NCBI GenBank assembly: GCA_963664585.2
Contig: CAXXEO010000021.1
Coordinates: 62,001-126,000, forward strand
DNA length: 64,000 nucleotides
From: G963664585 sp963664585
GTDB lineage: Bacteria; Bacillota; Clostridia; Oscillospirales; Ruminococcaceae
Direction of reading: 5' to 3'
Shown here: positions 1 to 7,812 of the stretch, in pieces
Layout: each line of letters opens with the position of its first letter
Position numbering within the stretch: position 1 is the stretch's first letter
Notes under the pieces: generated by a model
The model's database searches: none
What the model was told of the DNA's origin: nothing
The model's input: the letters and a program-made list of their open reading frames with translations, nothing else
Program-made: the position numbers and the translations under genes

Positions 1-1311
1 TATTAATTCTGTATAAAGGTTAAATGACTCCTCCCATCTACCAAGACAGGCTAGATAAAAAGCTTTTTCATACTCCTGGTCCATTTTATCTGTAACTATT
101 TGAATAACCCTTTCCATCTCTTCATAGTCATTGTGAAAAGCGGGACTTTTGATAATATACGTTGGAACGATTCTCTTCTTATCTAATTTATCATGCATGC
201 ATAGAACTTTGTTCGAATCAAAAAAGTTAGAAATCTCCTCAAACTTCTTTTTTGTTTCGCTATTCAAATCTTTAGTGTCTTTTTCCTTCATTTCAAAGAA
301 ATGCTCTACATAGCCATACCCTCTGTTCTTATTTCTTACTACAGTTCCATTTACCTCAAAATGATAGTCATAGTCAAAAACGTACTTCAAATCAAGTTTC
401 CTTACACTTTTAAGTACAAAAAGAGGACTTAGTTTCTGATATATATTGTCGATCACATCATCGTCTGAGCTTAAATTGCCGTTATCTTTTGACTCAATCA
501 GTAGATCCATAATCGAATTATATCTTGCCATATAGTCGCTTTTATTAGTATCTAAAAGACTTGCCGAATCAATTATTCGAAGTCCTTTCTTCTCATAATA
601 TGTAGCTGTATTCATCTCTATTGGTTCATGGTCAGTTCTGATAAAAAAAGGCTTATTGTATCCATCTTTTTGTAAATTTTTAACCCAATTCAATAAAATG
701 TTTATATTGTAATCACCTAATCCATATCCAATGAAAACAATTGTGTGTGTTGCCATTAGCGTCTTCATTAAATTGCTTATGAGTGGGGAATTCAAGTCAT
801 AATTAATGTAATCACTTTCTTTTAAAACAATATTTTCCCCTTTAAATCCACGCGCAAAATCACCATGTGCTTTGAGGAGATATCTTGAAGAGGATGCAAT
901 CGCTACATCTTCTTCTGCGCTTATATGGCTATAATATTTACCGCGTTGCCAACAAGTCTTTTCAATTAAATTATCATAGTTAGTAGTAATGATATGTACA
1001 GGATTCATTGCTATAAGTTTATAATGTATAAGATTAGGATTTTTTTCTATGCTAAAAACATCCTTTAAAATATTATCATATGCAGTTTCACCTTTTACAT
1101 CATAAAAAATTTGAGGTATCTTAAGATATTCGTCTGATGTGTAGTTCCCAACTTTTCTTTTTCCATATAGTTCATAGTAATACTTATCTACTAGTTCCCA
1201 CCACTGTGGATATTCTGAAAGGGTTGAAAGTCCTGCTCCGATAAAAAAAACCAACTTACCATATTTCGAGGCTCTCGCTATTTCTTTAATATAATCACTA
1301 TACATTCTCAC
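1..1311 (-). CDS. SIR2-domain defence protein (3' part beyond window)
   Basis: The open frame continues past position 1, so only the first 437 codons are visible. The preferred start is GTG at 1311, which has GGAGGT five bases upstream; an in-frame ATG lies at 1305. Sirtuin-fold NAD-binding motifs are seen: GAGLS (about residues 25-29), TTNYDN (109-114), HGD (149-151) and an IGYGLGDYN segment (194-202). A helical region with a TPR-like pair follows near the visible end. SIR2 proteins of this size in phage-defence loci (DSR/SIR2 families) are NADases that deplete NAD+ on infection; that role is inferred here. The gene is preceded by copy A of the terminator/palindrome repeat and stands alone, downstream of the SEFIR-Shedu cluster. 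The C-terminal sensor domain cannot be seen, so the subfamily is open. Confidence 0.85.
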   Translation of the reverse strand, partial: MRMYSDYIKEIARASKYGKLVFFIGAGLSTLSEYPQWWELVDKYYYELYGKRKVGNYTSDEYLKIPQIFYDVKGETAYDNILKDVFSIEKNPNLIHYKLIAMNPVHIITTNYDNLIEKTCWQRGKYYSHISAEEDVAIASSSRYLLKAHGDFARGFKGENIVLKESDYINYDLNSPLISNLMKTLMATHTIVFIGYGLGDYNINILLNWVKNLQKDGYNKPFFIRTDHEPIEMNTATYYEKKGLRIIDSASLLDTNKSDYMARYNSIMDLLIESKDNGNLSSDDDVIDNIYQKLSPLFVLKSVRKLDLKYVFDYDYHFEVNGTVVRNKNRGYGYVEHFFEMKEKDTKDLNSETKKKFEEISNFFDSNKVLCMHDKLDKKRIVPTYIIKSPAFHNDYEEMERVIQIVTDKMDQEYEKAFYLACLGRWEESFNLYTELI

Positions 1312-1391
1312 GTTTTACCTCCATTAAGAATACTTGGCTTTATCGTCTTTACTTCTCAAGCATTATAAATCCAAACCTTGCACAATCTCCC

Positions 1392-1540
1392 ATTATTGCT
1401 ATAACTTGCTTTTAATGCGTTTCTTACTATTCGCCTTTTATCTTATTCTCAGAATAATACAATTTCCCTTAATTAGCAATCTTTCCCAACAAAAAAGGTC
1501 CCCTTCGGAAGCATTTGCCTCCAAAGGGGGTCTGACGTTT
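1392..1540. repeat. Terminator/palindrome module, copy A
   Basis: This is a diverged direct repeat of 4778-4896. Shared blocks are ATTATTGCTATAACTTG, TTCTCAGAATAATAC, CCAACAAAAAA, CGGAAGCATTTGCCTCC and GGGGTCTGACGTTT. Copy A is about 30 bp longer because of extra sequence between the first two blocks. It contains a 15-base palindrome (TTATTCTCAGAATAA) and a terminator hairpin, and lies upstream of the SIR2 gene just as copy B lies upstream of the SEFIR gene. Confidence 0.8.
1491..1532 (-). terminator. Intrinsic terminator after small membrane protein gene
   Basis: Read on the minus strand, a GC-rich hairpin (AGACCCCC... pairing with ...GGGGACCT, some mismatches) is followed by TTTTTT. It would end transcription coming from the membrane-protein gene at 1673. 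It is a diverged copy of the perfect hairpin at 4853-4888. Confidence 0.7.
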
Positions 1541-1672
1541 ATATAGATTACTCACCTATCACACGCTTGTCTTTTAAAAAAGGGTATATGGATTGTGCGA
1601 AGTTTATTCTTTCCTCTAAAATGCTAATCATAAACATTAAACGAAGTTCGATTTGGGACTATACTGAGCAGC

Positions 1673-2146
1673 TTATTTATTTTTTAAGTCTTCGTTTGCT
1701 ATATCAATTATTTTAGATATTGCATCCTTTATGACGCCATAAATTCTATCATTATAACTAAAATAATCGCCTTGGCGCTCATTGTCTGTTTTATTTTCGA
1801 AGTCCTTCATCATTTGATCTATTACGTCATTTACAGCCGACTTAATAATAAACCCGGTTGAATATCTAATTTTTTCTAACTCTAGCTTTGCTTTTTTATA
1901 TTCCGCTCTTAACGCTTTATAGTTATCATCAGTCTCTCTACCGCACACATAATAATCGTATTCCTTTTCCATAAACTGTTGCATTTTACATAACTCATTA
2001 ACAATTTCTGAGTATTTAGATTCCTTCCTTAGCCATATTTCTTTTCTATAAAAGTGTCCTAATGCTAATCTTGCCGTAATAATAGCCGTAATTATTGCGA
2101 TGAATAAACTACTTAATACATCTACTACATTTATTGAAAAAATCAT
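1673..2146 (-). CDS. Small membrane-anchored coiled-coil protein, unknown function
   Basis: 157 residues. One hydrophobic segment (about residues 8-28) is followed by a charged, mainly helical cytoplasmic region rich in Lys and Glu that probably forms a coiled coil. I do not recognise a named family. The start has GGGAGG eleven bases upstream. It is the last gene before terminator copy A and lies 223 bp downstream of the Shedu gene, in the same direction, so it may be read from the same transcript or from its own promoter. A membrane partner or effector for the neighbouring defence genes is possible but rests only on position. Confidence 0.7.
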   Translation of the reverse strand: MIFSINVVDVLSSLFIAIITAIITARLALGHFYRKEIWLRKESKYSEIVNELCKMQQFMEKEYDYYVCGRETDDNYKALRAEYKKAKLELEKIRYSTGFIIKSAVNDVIDQMMKDFENKTDNERQGDYFSYNDRIYGVIKDAISKIIDIANEDLKNK

Positions 2147-2369
2147 CTTTTTGTCAGCCTCCCACTTTGATTAACCTCAAAGAAAATGTGTTGCATATAT
2201 TTTCATAACATCCATATAAGAGGTAGCTGCAAGCAACCTGTCTTTGCACCCAACTTCGCACTATAACTCGCACTTAAACGCAATTCCGATTATTCGAATG
2301 ATAGGTACATTCTAAACATAATGGGGAGTATAAGTTGTTTCAAAACATAGTTAAAAGTGGGCTATCTAC

Positions 2370-3593
2370 TTAGAAAGGAAGATCGGTATCGTCGATTTCG
2401 TAAGCCGTCTCGTCAAGTACCTCGTCAAGCGCCTCATTAGTTTTGAAAACATCCAACAGATCCTTGATTCTCCGGATCATCTCGTCATAAGTTATGATAA
2501 TGACGTTGCCAATGGTGGATCTATAATTTTCTATCGCTGCAATTTGATTGAGGTTTAAACCGTTTAGTTTACCAATCAGAACGAAGCAATTTGGTGAAAA
2601 AACTTCAAATCTACTCGCACTATCGTGGCAAGCAGCATAGAATTCCTTAGTTAATTTATCCCTGTAATTCAGCACTTGGTTAATTGCCCCACTCATTTCC
2701 GAACTGAAACTATAGGTTCCTCTGTATGAGGAACCAACAATATCGGTACATGGGGTTTTGATTTCAACAAGGACGACATTCTGCGTCAGGCTGTTTCGAT
2801 AGATGAAATCGCACAGGTTACCGCCTCTGTTATCTATACCCTTACCGCCCATATATGCCTTAGCTTTGAATATCGTACATGGATAGGCGAACAGCTGAGA
2901 TATAATCCATTGGTTCTCAGAAAAAGTTTGTTGCCAAAACTCCTCGTTGTCGTTGCATAAGTTGGATTCCATTAAATCAAGCGTTCTCTGTAATCTTTCA
3001 ATACTCAGAGATGCAGTTAGCCTTGTAATATTTGGCTCCTGCAACTCCTTTAAGCTGTCTTTGAGCGAATCAAGCGAATTGGTTTGTGTAATCATTTGCA
3101 GAAGCAACTTTACAAGTTCATAATTCTCTCTGTTTCCAATCATACGAGCGGCAGACGGATCATTCTGAATGATGGATAAAAATTGTTTGAAACTGCTGTC
3201 GATTCGGGTAAAGGTCGCTCCGCCGTAAGGGATTTCTCCCATAGCTTCATACAGCTGGTACAGTTTCTGTAAGCCTTCGAGAAGATTATATGTTTCGGAG
3301 GTATCTAATGAGATTTCCATGATTTCGCCAACCTTTACGGATTGGCGAGTAACCTTTTCGCTTGGGAAAACATCGTCGTTTTTTCGCTTTTTCTCATAAA
3401 TCAATTTTCCTGATACGGATTTTTGAGGTTCCTTTTCGTTCTTCACAAGATTAGGCTCAAACTTTGTCCGTATCATATCTGTTGAGTTTAGGATAATCGG
3501 AGAAGCGGCTGCTGTACATGCTGACGTAGAAACAACGTCAATTGAGGCTCCATCTGTTTCGCGCGGCTTGTCTGGGGGTAGCTGAATAATCAT
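2370..3593 (-). CDS. sduA: Shedu defence nuclease (SduA, DUF4263)
   Basis: 407 residues, close to the usual SduA length. The C-terminal half carries the DUF4263 PD-(D/E)XK nuclease core: EEFWQQTF (217-224), YMGGKGI (247-253), D262 and the E277-x-K279 pair within LVEIKTP, then a conserved helix ending QVLNYRDKL. The first ~200 residues are variable and poorly conserved, as is usual for Shedu N-termini that sense the phage. Shedu is a single-gene anti-phage nuclease. The start has GGAGG six bases upstream. It begins 40 bp after the SEFIR gene stops, so the two are probably co-transcribed; the pairing is unusual because both are known as stand-alone systems. Confidence 0.88.
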   Translation of the reverse strand: MIIQLPPDKPRETDGASIDVVSTSACTAAASPIILNSTDMIRTKFEPNLVKNEKEPQKSVSGKLIYEKKRKNDDVFPSEKVTRQSVKVGEIMEISLDTSETYNLLEGLQKLYQLYEAMGEIPYGGATFTRIDSSFKQFLSIIQNDPSAARMIGNRENYELVKLLLQMITQTNSLDSLKDSLKELQEPNITRLTASLSIERLQRTLDLMESNLCNDNEEFWQQTFSENQWIISQLFAYPCTIFKAKAYMGGKGIDNRGGNLCDFIYRNSLTQNVVLVEIKTPCTDIVGSSYRGTYSFSSEMSGAINQVLNYRDKLTKEFYAACHDSASRFEVFSPNCFVLIGKLNGLNLNQIAAIENYRSTIGNVIIITYDEMIRRIKDLLDVFKTNEALDEVLDETAYEIDDTDLPF

Positions 3594-3633
3594 CGTGAAC
3601 CTCCTTTATTTGTTTTGCATGAATAAAGGTGAA

Positions 3634-4746
3634 TTATTGATTATCAGGTTTTTTAAGAACAGCCTTACAAGGGTTGCTATCCTTTATGTCAACGCCTGCT
3701 TGGAATGTTGCACTTCTCATCTTGACTGCATATTCAAAATCGATAATCAGGTTCTTTTCTTCTACAGGCTTGGCTTCATCGCGAATACCAATCGGCATTA
3801 GTAAATAGTCTGATCCATCATCAACATAATGTTTGAATATATCTCGGTTTCGTGATCCATTTAGTTCATCCATCCATTGATACCTGCTTACTGAAGCTAA
3901 TAACATTTCTTCTGGCTGAATACCGAACTCAATTGCTCTGTTAATTGATTCATCAATGTTTGGACCTATGTGCACGAAATATCCTTTGCCAAAATTCCGA
4001 TCAGAGTCAGAATAAACCCAGCATCCCTTAGGAAATGGCGGAGCAATATAATCGACTTTCAAGAATTTGTCGGCGTAAGAATTGTCAGTATACTTTTGCC
4101 ATTCTGAGAAGATACTTTTAGCCGGTGCATAATTTCTATAAAGCAGCCCCAATACAGGACAATGTCCTGAAGCAAATAGATAGAGCATACCTTTCCATCC
4201 GGAAGCGTTCCATTTGTCTAAATCAATTGGAGATGAAAAGAACATTGTTTTTCTTTCTTTTTTCGGCAGAGGTTTCAGTTTTCCAAGCGGTGGCCTTTGT
4301 GTTTGAGTAACACCGCGCAACCGCCAGTATAGTTTTTCGTATCCGTCTTTAGTTCCGATGTTGTAGTAAGTGAACGACTTTATAGGTGTAAGGATGTACT
4401 GAACATCATTTTCGTCAAAATAGACTGGAATAAATTTCGTATTTTCCGATTTAGAATCATATATTTGTTGATAAACAATATTAACTTCCCACGAAACACC
4501 TTTTCCCTTATTCTCCGAGTAGCACTTATCATAATATGACTTGCTACTTATGACTAAAACAAAATCCGCTTCTCTAATTTGGTTTTCCATCCAACGAGGC
4601 CAGCCTTCGGATGGCGAGTCTTCATATAAATCCACATTGGCATCAACACCCTCGGAACGGAGCTTATTAGAAAAGTTTAGAACATTATTCTCATAATCAG
4701 CATCTTGGTGACTATATGAAATGAAAACTCGTGGATTTTCTGCCAT
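3634..4746 (-). CDS. SEFIR-domain (TIR-like) defence protein
   Basis: 370 residues. The N-terminal ~145 residues are a SEFIR/TIR-like fold: RVFISYSHQD at 6-15, a box around residues 51-73 with IREADFVLVISS, and a C-terminal strand with KFIPVYF. Bacterial SEFIR proteins protect against phages, probably by NAD+ depletion. The remaining ~220 residues resemble nothing I can name and are likely the sensor or oligomerisation part. The start is supported by GAGGAG ten bases upstream. It is the first gene after the lysis module and is preceded by repeat copy B, which supplies a terminator and a candidate operator. Shedu follows after 40 bp. Confidence 0.85.
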   Translation of the reverse strand: MAENPRVFISYSHQDADYENNVLNFSNKLRSEGVDANVDLYEDSPSEGWPRWMENQIREADFVLVISSKSYYDKCYSENKGKGVSWEVNIVYQQIYDSKSENTKFIPVYFDENDVQYILTPIKSFTYYNIGTKDGYEKLYWRLRGVTQTQRPPLGKLKPLPKKERKTMFFSSPIDLDKWNASGWKGMLYLFASGHCPVLGLLYRNYAPAKSIFSEWQKYTDNSYADKFLKVDYIAPPFPKGCWVYSDSDRNFGKGYFVHIGPNIDESINRAIEFGIQPEEMLLASVSRYQWMDELNGSRNRDIFKHYVDDGSDYLLMPIGIRDEAKPVEEKNLIIDFEYAVKMRSATFQAGVDIKDSNPCKAVLKKPDNQ

Positions 4747-4777
4747 ATCAAAAATCTCCTCACTTATTCGATTTCCG

Positions 4778-4896
4778 ATTATTGCTATAACTTGAATATA
4801 TTCTCAGAATAATACATTTTTCCACATTAGGCAATCATTTCCAACAAAAAAAGACCCCATTCGGAAGCATTTGCCTCCGAATGGGGTCTGACGTTT
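4778..4896. repeat. Terminator/palindrome module, copy B
   Basis: Direct repeat of 1392-1540, in the same orientation. On the minus strand the order is terminator hairpin, the palindrome TATTCTCAGAATA next to a TATTAT -10-like box, then CAAGTTATAGCAATAAT. It separates the endolysin gene from the SEFIR gene. Since both copies stand upstream of a defence unit, the module may act as an insulated promoter, or as a recombination point for cassette exchange. Confidence 0.8.
4846..4888 (-). terminator. Strong terminator after endolysin gene
   Basis: A perfect 13-bp stem (GACCCCATTCGGA and its complement, arms 4853-4865 and 4876-4888) with a 10-base loop is followed on the minus strand by seven Ts. 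It ends the late transcript of prophage 1 and isolates the defence genes downstream. Confidence 0.9.
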
Positions 4897-4919
4897 GAAT
4901 GATAATGTTGTCTACTTAC

Positions 4920-5882
4920 CTACTTGCTTAACTGTTCAGCCTTAAACCATCCTGTGGTGAAGATTGACAGTGTCGCGTTCAGGTAGGTGCTGCAAGCATA
5001 AGGATAGGCTGAGCCCTCCTTTATTTTCAGCACCTTCATGCTTTTGCCGGTGAAATTCTTTGTGCTTCTTCCCGTGCCGGAAGCGGAGCTTTTCCCCTGA
5101 CCGGTGACCAGCACGACATCGCCCACAGTAATTGGGGCTGCCGCAACGCTTTCGGATACCGTATCAGCCGTTGCCTCAGTGGCCACCGTCGCGGCAGACA
5201 CCGCCACAGCGGCCCCGCTAGCCGAAATATCCCGATAGGCGTAGTTGATGTCGAGTGCCGTACCGGATACACCATAATAGGCCGCGTCCGCCTCGCTGCT
5301 GTACTGCCACAGGGCAATCCTGTCTTTGATGGCAGTCATACCCTTGCCGTAAGTCGTCGTCGGGAATTCATCTGACGTAAGCCCGGCACCGTTGTAATAG
5401 GCGATCCACAGCGGATAATTGACGCTGTCTGGGATCATCCTGCCCAGCAGCCAGCTGATGGAGCAGTACAGATACGGGGTATATCCGGCTGCCGCGAGGA
5501 CGTCCATATAGGCGTTGGCAGCAGCAGTCATTGCTGCTTTGCCAAGCGAGGTGGACTTCCCGCTTTCGAGCTCCAGATCAAGCGCCACAGGACCCGTGAT
5601 GACTGTTTTCTGCAAGATCGATATTAAAGCATTGGCCTGCGCCACAGCCTTTTCTACCGAGTTGTCTTCCGTACAGTTGCCTGTATAATGGTACGTCGCA
5701 AACGCGTACGCTCCCGTAATTAGCCCGACTGCGTTTGCGCCAGTCGTGTGCGAAAGGAATTTTGTATCCATGGTTGTTCCATAGGCGGCCCGGCATATGG
5801 CGCCGGCAATGCCCATGGACTTTACCGTTGAAAAATCAACCAAACTTTGCCATTTGGATATATCTATAACTTTAGTACTCAT
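4920..5882 (-). CDS. Endolysin, GH25 muramidase with C-terminal SH3-like domain
   Basis: 320 residues. The GH25 (lysozyme M1-like) domain fills residues ~4-215: D7-I-S-x-W11-Q at the start, the catalytic DLELE at 102-106, a Trp/Tyr-rich wall (ISWLLGR, LWIAYY), LWQYSS, and the LDINYAY end motif. An Ala/Val/Thr-rich linker leads to an SH3-like wall-binding region (~250-320). It hydrolyses peptidoglycan glycan strands at the end of the lytic cycle. There is no signal peptide, so it depends on the holins encoded just upstream. It is the last late gene and is followed by a strong terminator. Confidence 0.92.
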   Translation of the reverse strand: MSTKVIDISKWQSLVDFSTVKSMGIAGAICRAAYGTTMDTKFLSHTTGANAVGLITGAYAFATYHYTGNCTEDNSVEKAVAQANALISILQKTVITGPVALDLELESGKSTSLGKAAMTAAANAYMDVLAAAGYTPYLYCSISWLLGRMIPDSVNYPLWIAYYNGAGLTSDEFPTTTYGKGMTAIKDRIALWQYSSEADAAYYGVSGTALDINYAYRDISASGAAVAVSAATVATEATADTVSESVAAAPITVGDVVLVTGQGKSSASGTGRSTKNFTGKSMKVLKIKEGSAYPYACSTYLNATLSIFTTGWFKAEQLSK

Positions 5883-5989
5883 CAGTCTCTCCTCTTTTCT
5901 GTGCCTTCACATTTAAAACCCATGATTTTGGTTGCCGTTGTTTCGGCATTCTCATTGTATGGGTTATCACATTCCATCGTGCCCACCCC

Positions 5990-6484
5990 CTAGCCCGCCA
6001 CTGTCTCGGCGGTCACAGTCTCCGTTGTGGGCACCGGTGTCGCAGAATCAGTTCCCGCATCTGTCACTTCAGCCAATTTCTCAACCGCCGTATCCAGTAC
6101 AGCTTCCGCACTCGCTGCCGCAGAACTCACAGTTTCCGCGATCTGTGTCCCGTACTTCGTTTTGGCGAAGGAGGCCACGAGGTCAAATCCCGCCTGAATG
6201 GCCGCTTCTACCATAGAGGATGGGACATTTTTTAAATCAGGGAATAAAAGATATAGCTGATCCCGGACCCAGTTCTTTTTATCAGTGCCTTTGAAGTTGC
6301 TGTACTGTTCCTCCGCCTCCGCGATCAGGCCCGTAATCCTGCTCGACAGGTCGGAAAGCGACGTAGCTTTTGCCGCCAGAAAACTCTTCAGCGACTTCAT
6401 CAGCCAGCCGACCAGAATCCCTCCGACACCTGTTAATATCGTAATTACTGCCGTTGTCATTGTTGCACTCATAAAATCATTCAC
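5990..6484 (-). CDS. Phage holin, LLH family
   Basis: 164 residues. An N-terminal membrane segment (about 10-30) is followed by a soluble helical part with FKGTDKKNWVRDQLYLLFP, typical of LL-H family holins, and then an Ala/Glu/Thr-rich low-complexity tail. It sits between another holin and the endolysin gene. AAGGAG is only three bases from the first ATG, so the second ATG (MSATM, 6472) may be the true start. It probably forms or regulates membrane lesions that release the endolysin. Confidence 0.75.
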   Translation of the reverse strand: MNDFMSATMTTAVITILTGVGGILVGWLMKSLKSFLAAKATSLSDLSSRITGLIAEAEEQYSNFKGTDKKNWVRDQLYLLFPDLKNVPSSMVEAAIQAGFDLVASFAKTKYGTQIAETVSSAAASAEAVLDTAVEKLAEVTDAGTDSATPVPTTETVTAETVAG

Positions 6485-6780
6485 TCCTTCGTCTCTGTTG
6501 TCACTTTTAAATTGCGGACGGTCTCATAGCCGCCTGTTGCCGCCCACCCCAAAGACAAGCCCATCACAGCCTTCGTCACGGTATCTTTGTCCTCGAATAT
6601 GCCGGGAATAAAAACGGCCAGCAGTACGCCTGCCAGCCCGCCAATGAGGGGTATGTACTTGTTCGGGATGAAATCAAGGGCCTCCTTGATGATCTTGCCG
6701 AGGACAAATACCCCGACCGCGATCACTACCCCGTTGGTAAGCAGCAGCTCGCTGAAATAGTTCACCAGGATTGTTTCCAA
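6481..6780 (-). CDS. Phage holin, small membrane protein
   Basis: 99 residues with three hydrophobic segments (about 13-32, 42-60 and 68-85) and a short charged C-terminus, the profile of a class I/II clostridial phage holin. It overlaps the LLH holin start by four bases, so translation is probably coupled. Having two holin-type genes in a row is common in these phages; which one triggers lysis cannot be told from the sequence. Confidence 0.75.
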   Translation of the reverse strand: METILVNYFSELLLTNGVVIAVGVFVLGKIIKEALDFIPNKYIPLIGGLAGVLLAVFIPGIFEDKDTVTKAVMGLSLGWAATGGYETVRNLKVTTETKE

Positions 6781-6783
6781 TCT

Positions 6784-7164
6784 CTACACCTCCTTTGGGG
6801 TTTCATGCCCATTCATCCTCTTTCCTGTGGTCGGCCATTCCGACGCGATTGCCATAATGTCCTCAATCGCCCCATTTCCGCCCAGAGTCTTGTATTCTTT
6901 ATAGAGGCCATAAAAGTTTTCGCGGGCGTAAATGGGGAGTACGCCGCGCTCTTCGTAGTGGTTATAGGTCGAGATAATCTCCGCCCGCAAGAGCGCCATC
7001 ATCCCGTTTTTAATGGAAAGGTTATCCGCCTTGTTTTTCTCAGCCTGCCTCCACAGCTTTTTCAGTGCCCAGCCGAGGGCGCTTACCACTACGGTAAAAA
7101 CAGCCTCCAGCCAGTACTCTGCAATAAATTCGACCAACGCATCACCTTCAACCTTCGTTGTCAT
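6784..7164 (-). CDS. Membrane-anchored phage protein of the lysis region
   Basis: 126 residues from the preferred ATG at 7164, which overlaps the stop of the tiny upstream ORF as ATGA; the frame stays open to 7182. One hydrophobic stretch (about residues 13-35) is followed by a charged helix and a YNHYEERG...YARENF region of a kind seen next to holins in clostridial phages. The function is not established. Position between XkdX and the holins suggests a lysis accessory or holin regulator. Confidence 0.65.
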   Translation of the reverse strand: MTTKVEGDALVEFIAEYWLEAVFTVVVSALGWALKKLWRQAEKNKADNLSIKNGMMALLRAEIISTYNHYEERGVLPIYARENFYGLYKEYKTLGGNGAIEDIMAIASEWPTTGKRMNGHETPKEV

Positions 7165-7229
7165 CCCGCCCCGGTTTCCCAAAAGCTATCTTTCCCCCTG
7201 TCGATCAGAGCAGTGTATACCGCCGCCAT
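7161..7229 (-). CDS. Tiny ORF after xkdX, possible truncated CD1375-like peptide
   Basis: 22 codons starting MAAVYTALIDRGK with a strong GGGAGG upstream, ending in an ATGA overlap with the next gene. Small proteins starting in a similar way and called CD1375-like follow xkdX in many clostridial phages, but they are usually about twice as long. It may be a shortened copy or simply a leader for translational coupling. Confidence 0.4.
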   Translation of the reverse strand: MAAVYTALIDRGKDSFWETGAG

Positions 7230-7319
7230 ACCGTCCGCCTCCCTTTCATCGCTTTTCAGCAAAATAAAAAGGCCCTCCTTCATGGAGAAGCCCACCTGTC
7301 AGATATGCTCCGGCACGCA

Positions 7320-7454
7320 TTATGCCGTATAATCCTCGCCAGTGATCTCTTTGTACTGGTCGGCGGTAATCACGCCTTTTGTAACGGCCACAGCCACCAT
7401 TTGTTTGTTCCAAAGCTTTCGGTCGAAATTTTTCTTGATCACTTCATAAGTCAT
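7320..7454 (-). CDS. xkdX: XkdX family protein
   Basis: 44 residues (starts MTYEVIKKNFDRKLW, ends EITGEDYTA), with AAGGAGG six to eight bases upstream. The pattern of an aromatic/charged N-terminus followed by V-x-x-G-x-I-T-x-D-Q-Y-x-E-I-T-G is diagnostic for the small XkdX family found between tail fibre and holin genes of PBSX-like phages. Function is unknown. Confidence 0.85.
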   Translation of the reverse strand: MTYEVIKKNFDRKLWNKQMVAVAVTKGVITADQYKEITGEDYTA

Positions 7455-7466
7455 GTCAATTCCTCC

Positions 7467-7790
7467 TTACAGACTCGTTAAATTCTGATATTCCAGCGCC
7501 GCCGCGATGCGTTCCTCGGCGGTCGGGTCAGCTTCCAGCGGATTGGTTTTCACTTCAATGATCGCGGCAAGAGCCGCCTCATCAGAAAGCGCAGAATCAA
7601 TGCTGAAAACGTTCTTTAGTGTCTCGAGATTATCGATACCACCGACAATATTTGTGGATACCCATTCCAGTACGGTTACACCATCCGCTTGGATCGGGTA
7701 CTTTGCTTCGATTTCCTCTTTTGAGTACGTTTTTCCGTCCGGAAGTTTCAGACTTGTCGCGTGATCCCAAATTGTAAGATTTACTGCCAT
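7467..7790 (-). CDS. Small tail-region protein of unknown function
   Basis: 107 residues from MAVNLTIWDH, preceded by GGGGTG; three more upstream codons are open. It lies between the kelch-like fibre protein and XkdX, the slot where small fibre-assembly or XkdW-type proteins are found. No domain recognised. It is acidic, without membrane segments. Confidence 0.65.
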   Translation of the reverse strand: MAVNLTIWDHATSLKLPDGKTYSKEEIEAKYPIQADGVTVLEWVSTNIVGGIDNLETLKNVFSIDSALSDEAALAAIIEVKTNPLEADPTAEERIAAALEYQNLTSL

Positions 7791-7812
7791 AAAGAACACC
7801 CCTTTTCATTTA

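Noticed and set aside
1334..1546. Plus-strand 70-codon ORF over repeat copy A
   Set aside because: It runs through the terminator hairpin and has no ribosome-binding site.
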